This document shows, in pieces, positions 63,882 to 64,000 of a stretch of 64,000 nucleotides of DNA. The first letter of the stretch is position 1. Each line of letters starts with the position of its first letter. The translations under genes were made by a program, and so were the position numbers. A model generated the notes under the pieces. The model saw only the letters and a list, made by a program, of their open reading frames with translations, was not told the origin of the DNA and searched no databases. Source of the stretch: Agrobacterium tumefaciens (GTDB lineage: Bacteria; Pseudomonadota; Alphaproteobacteria; Rhizobiales; Rhizobiaceae); assembly GCF_005221385.1 (NCBI RefSeq), contig NZ_CP039903.1, positions 62,001 through 126,000 of the forward strand. The letters are read 5' to 3'.

Positions 63882-64000
63882 GGCAAACCTCGATGGAAGA
63901 TCGGAAAAATATCAATCAGCTGTCAAAATCTCGACAGAATGCAATCAAACATTGTGGCGAAACCATGGACTCACCATGAATTCTGCAACCTGCATATGCC
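63882..64000. other. Region upstream of vgrG at the window end
   Basis: Probably the vgrG promoter region; too little sequence to identify elements or the right end of the acquired segment. Confidence 0.4.

Noticed and set aside
58155-64000. Search for a second copy of the tRNA-Gly 3' end as the right border of the T6SS island
   Set aside because: No matching repeat was seen before the window ends, so the island border cannot be placed.

Overview
The window looks like the circular chromosome of an Agrobacterium-type member of the Rhizobiales. The clues are high-GC coding throughout the core, a GcrA cell-cycle regulator, a SAM-II riboswitch in front of metZ, TGA-N9-TCA boxes of the RirA type at iron genes, a phoR-pstSCAB-phoU-phoB cluster, a fused-length dCTP deaminase, and a type VI secretion Tde/Tdi module. 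Genus is an inference from gene content; no species can be named from the sequence alone.

Layout: 1-3.4 kb holds a chemoreceptor (5' end outside the window) and an orphan histidine kinase. After tRNA-Arg(ACG), 4.1-9.3 kb is an ABC importer operon (ATPase, two permeases, binding protein) ending in a metallophosphoesterase. 9.5-19.0 kb carries a CoA transferase, a lipoprotein hydrolase, a trans-3-hydroxyproline dehydratase-like enzyme, pyrC, pyrE, fructokinase, a small unknown protein and two translationally coupled hydrolases. pgi and fadD follow on the minus strand. 22.8-30.2 kb is an iron block: fbpC-fbpA-fbpB, a TonB-dependent siderophore receptor and an AraC regulator, with a TGA-N9-TCA box in front of fbpC, fbpA, the receptor and the regulator. 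30.4-32.3 kb has small stress or accessory genes and a HicAB pair.

A 5.96-kb integrative element (32,467-38,428) sits in the 3' end of tRNA-Thr(CGT). It is bounded by perfect 19-bp direct repeats and carries a tyrosine integrase, a broken excisionase, a lipoprotein, a RelE/HigA-type toxin-antitoxin pair, a DNA-binding protein behind two tandem palindromes laid over its promoter, and a membrane protein.

The core resumes with nitronate monooxygenase, an unknown membrane protein, ppk2 and the phosphate regulon (Pho boxes near phoR/ppk2 and pstS). It continues with gcrA, argD-argF, hslO, apaG, metZ with its riboswitch and terminator/antiterminator, and dcd. After tRNA-Gly(CCC) comes a frameshifted integrase remnant and then a minus-strand T6SS module running to the window end: vgrG, a DUF4123 adaptor, a Tde-type HxxD DNase toxin with a glycine-rich N-terminus, a GAD-like/DUF1851 immunity protein and PAAR. 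This module and the tRNA-Thr element are the main acquired segments.
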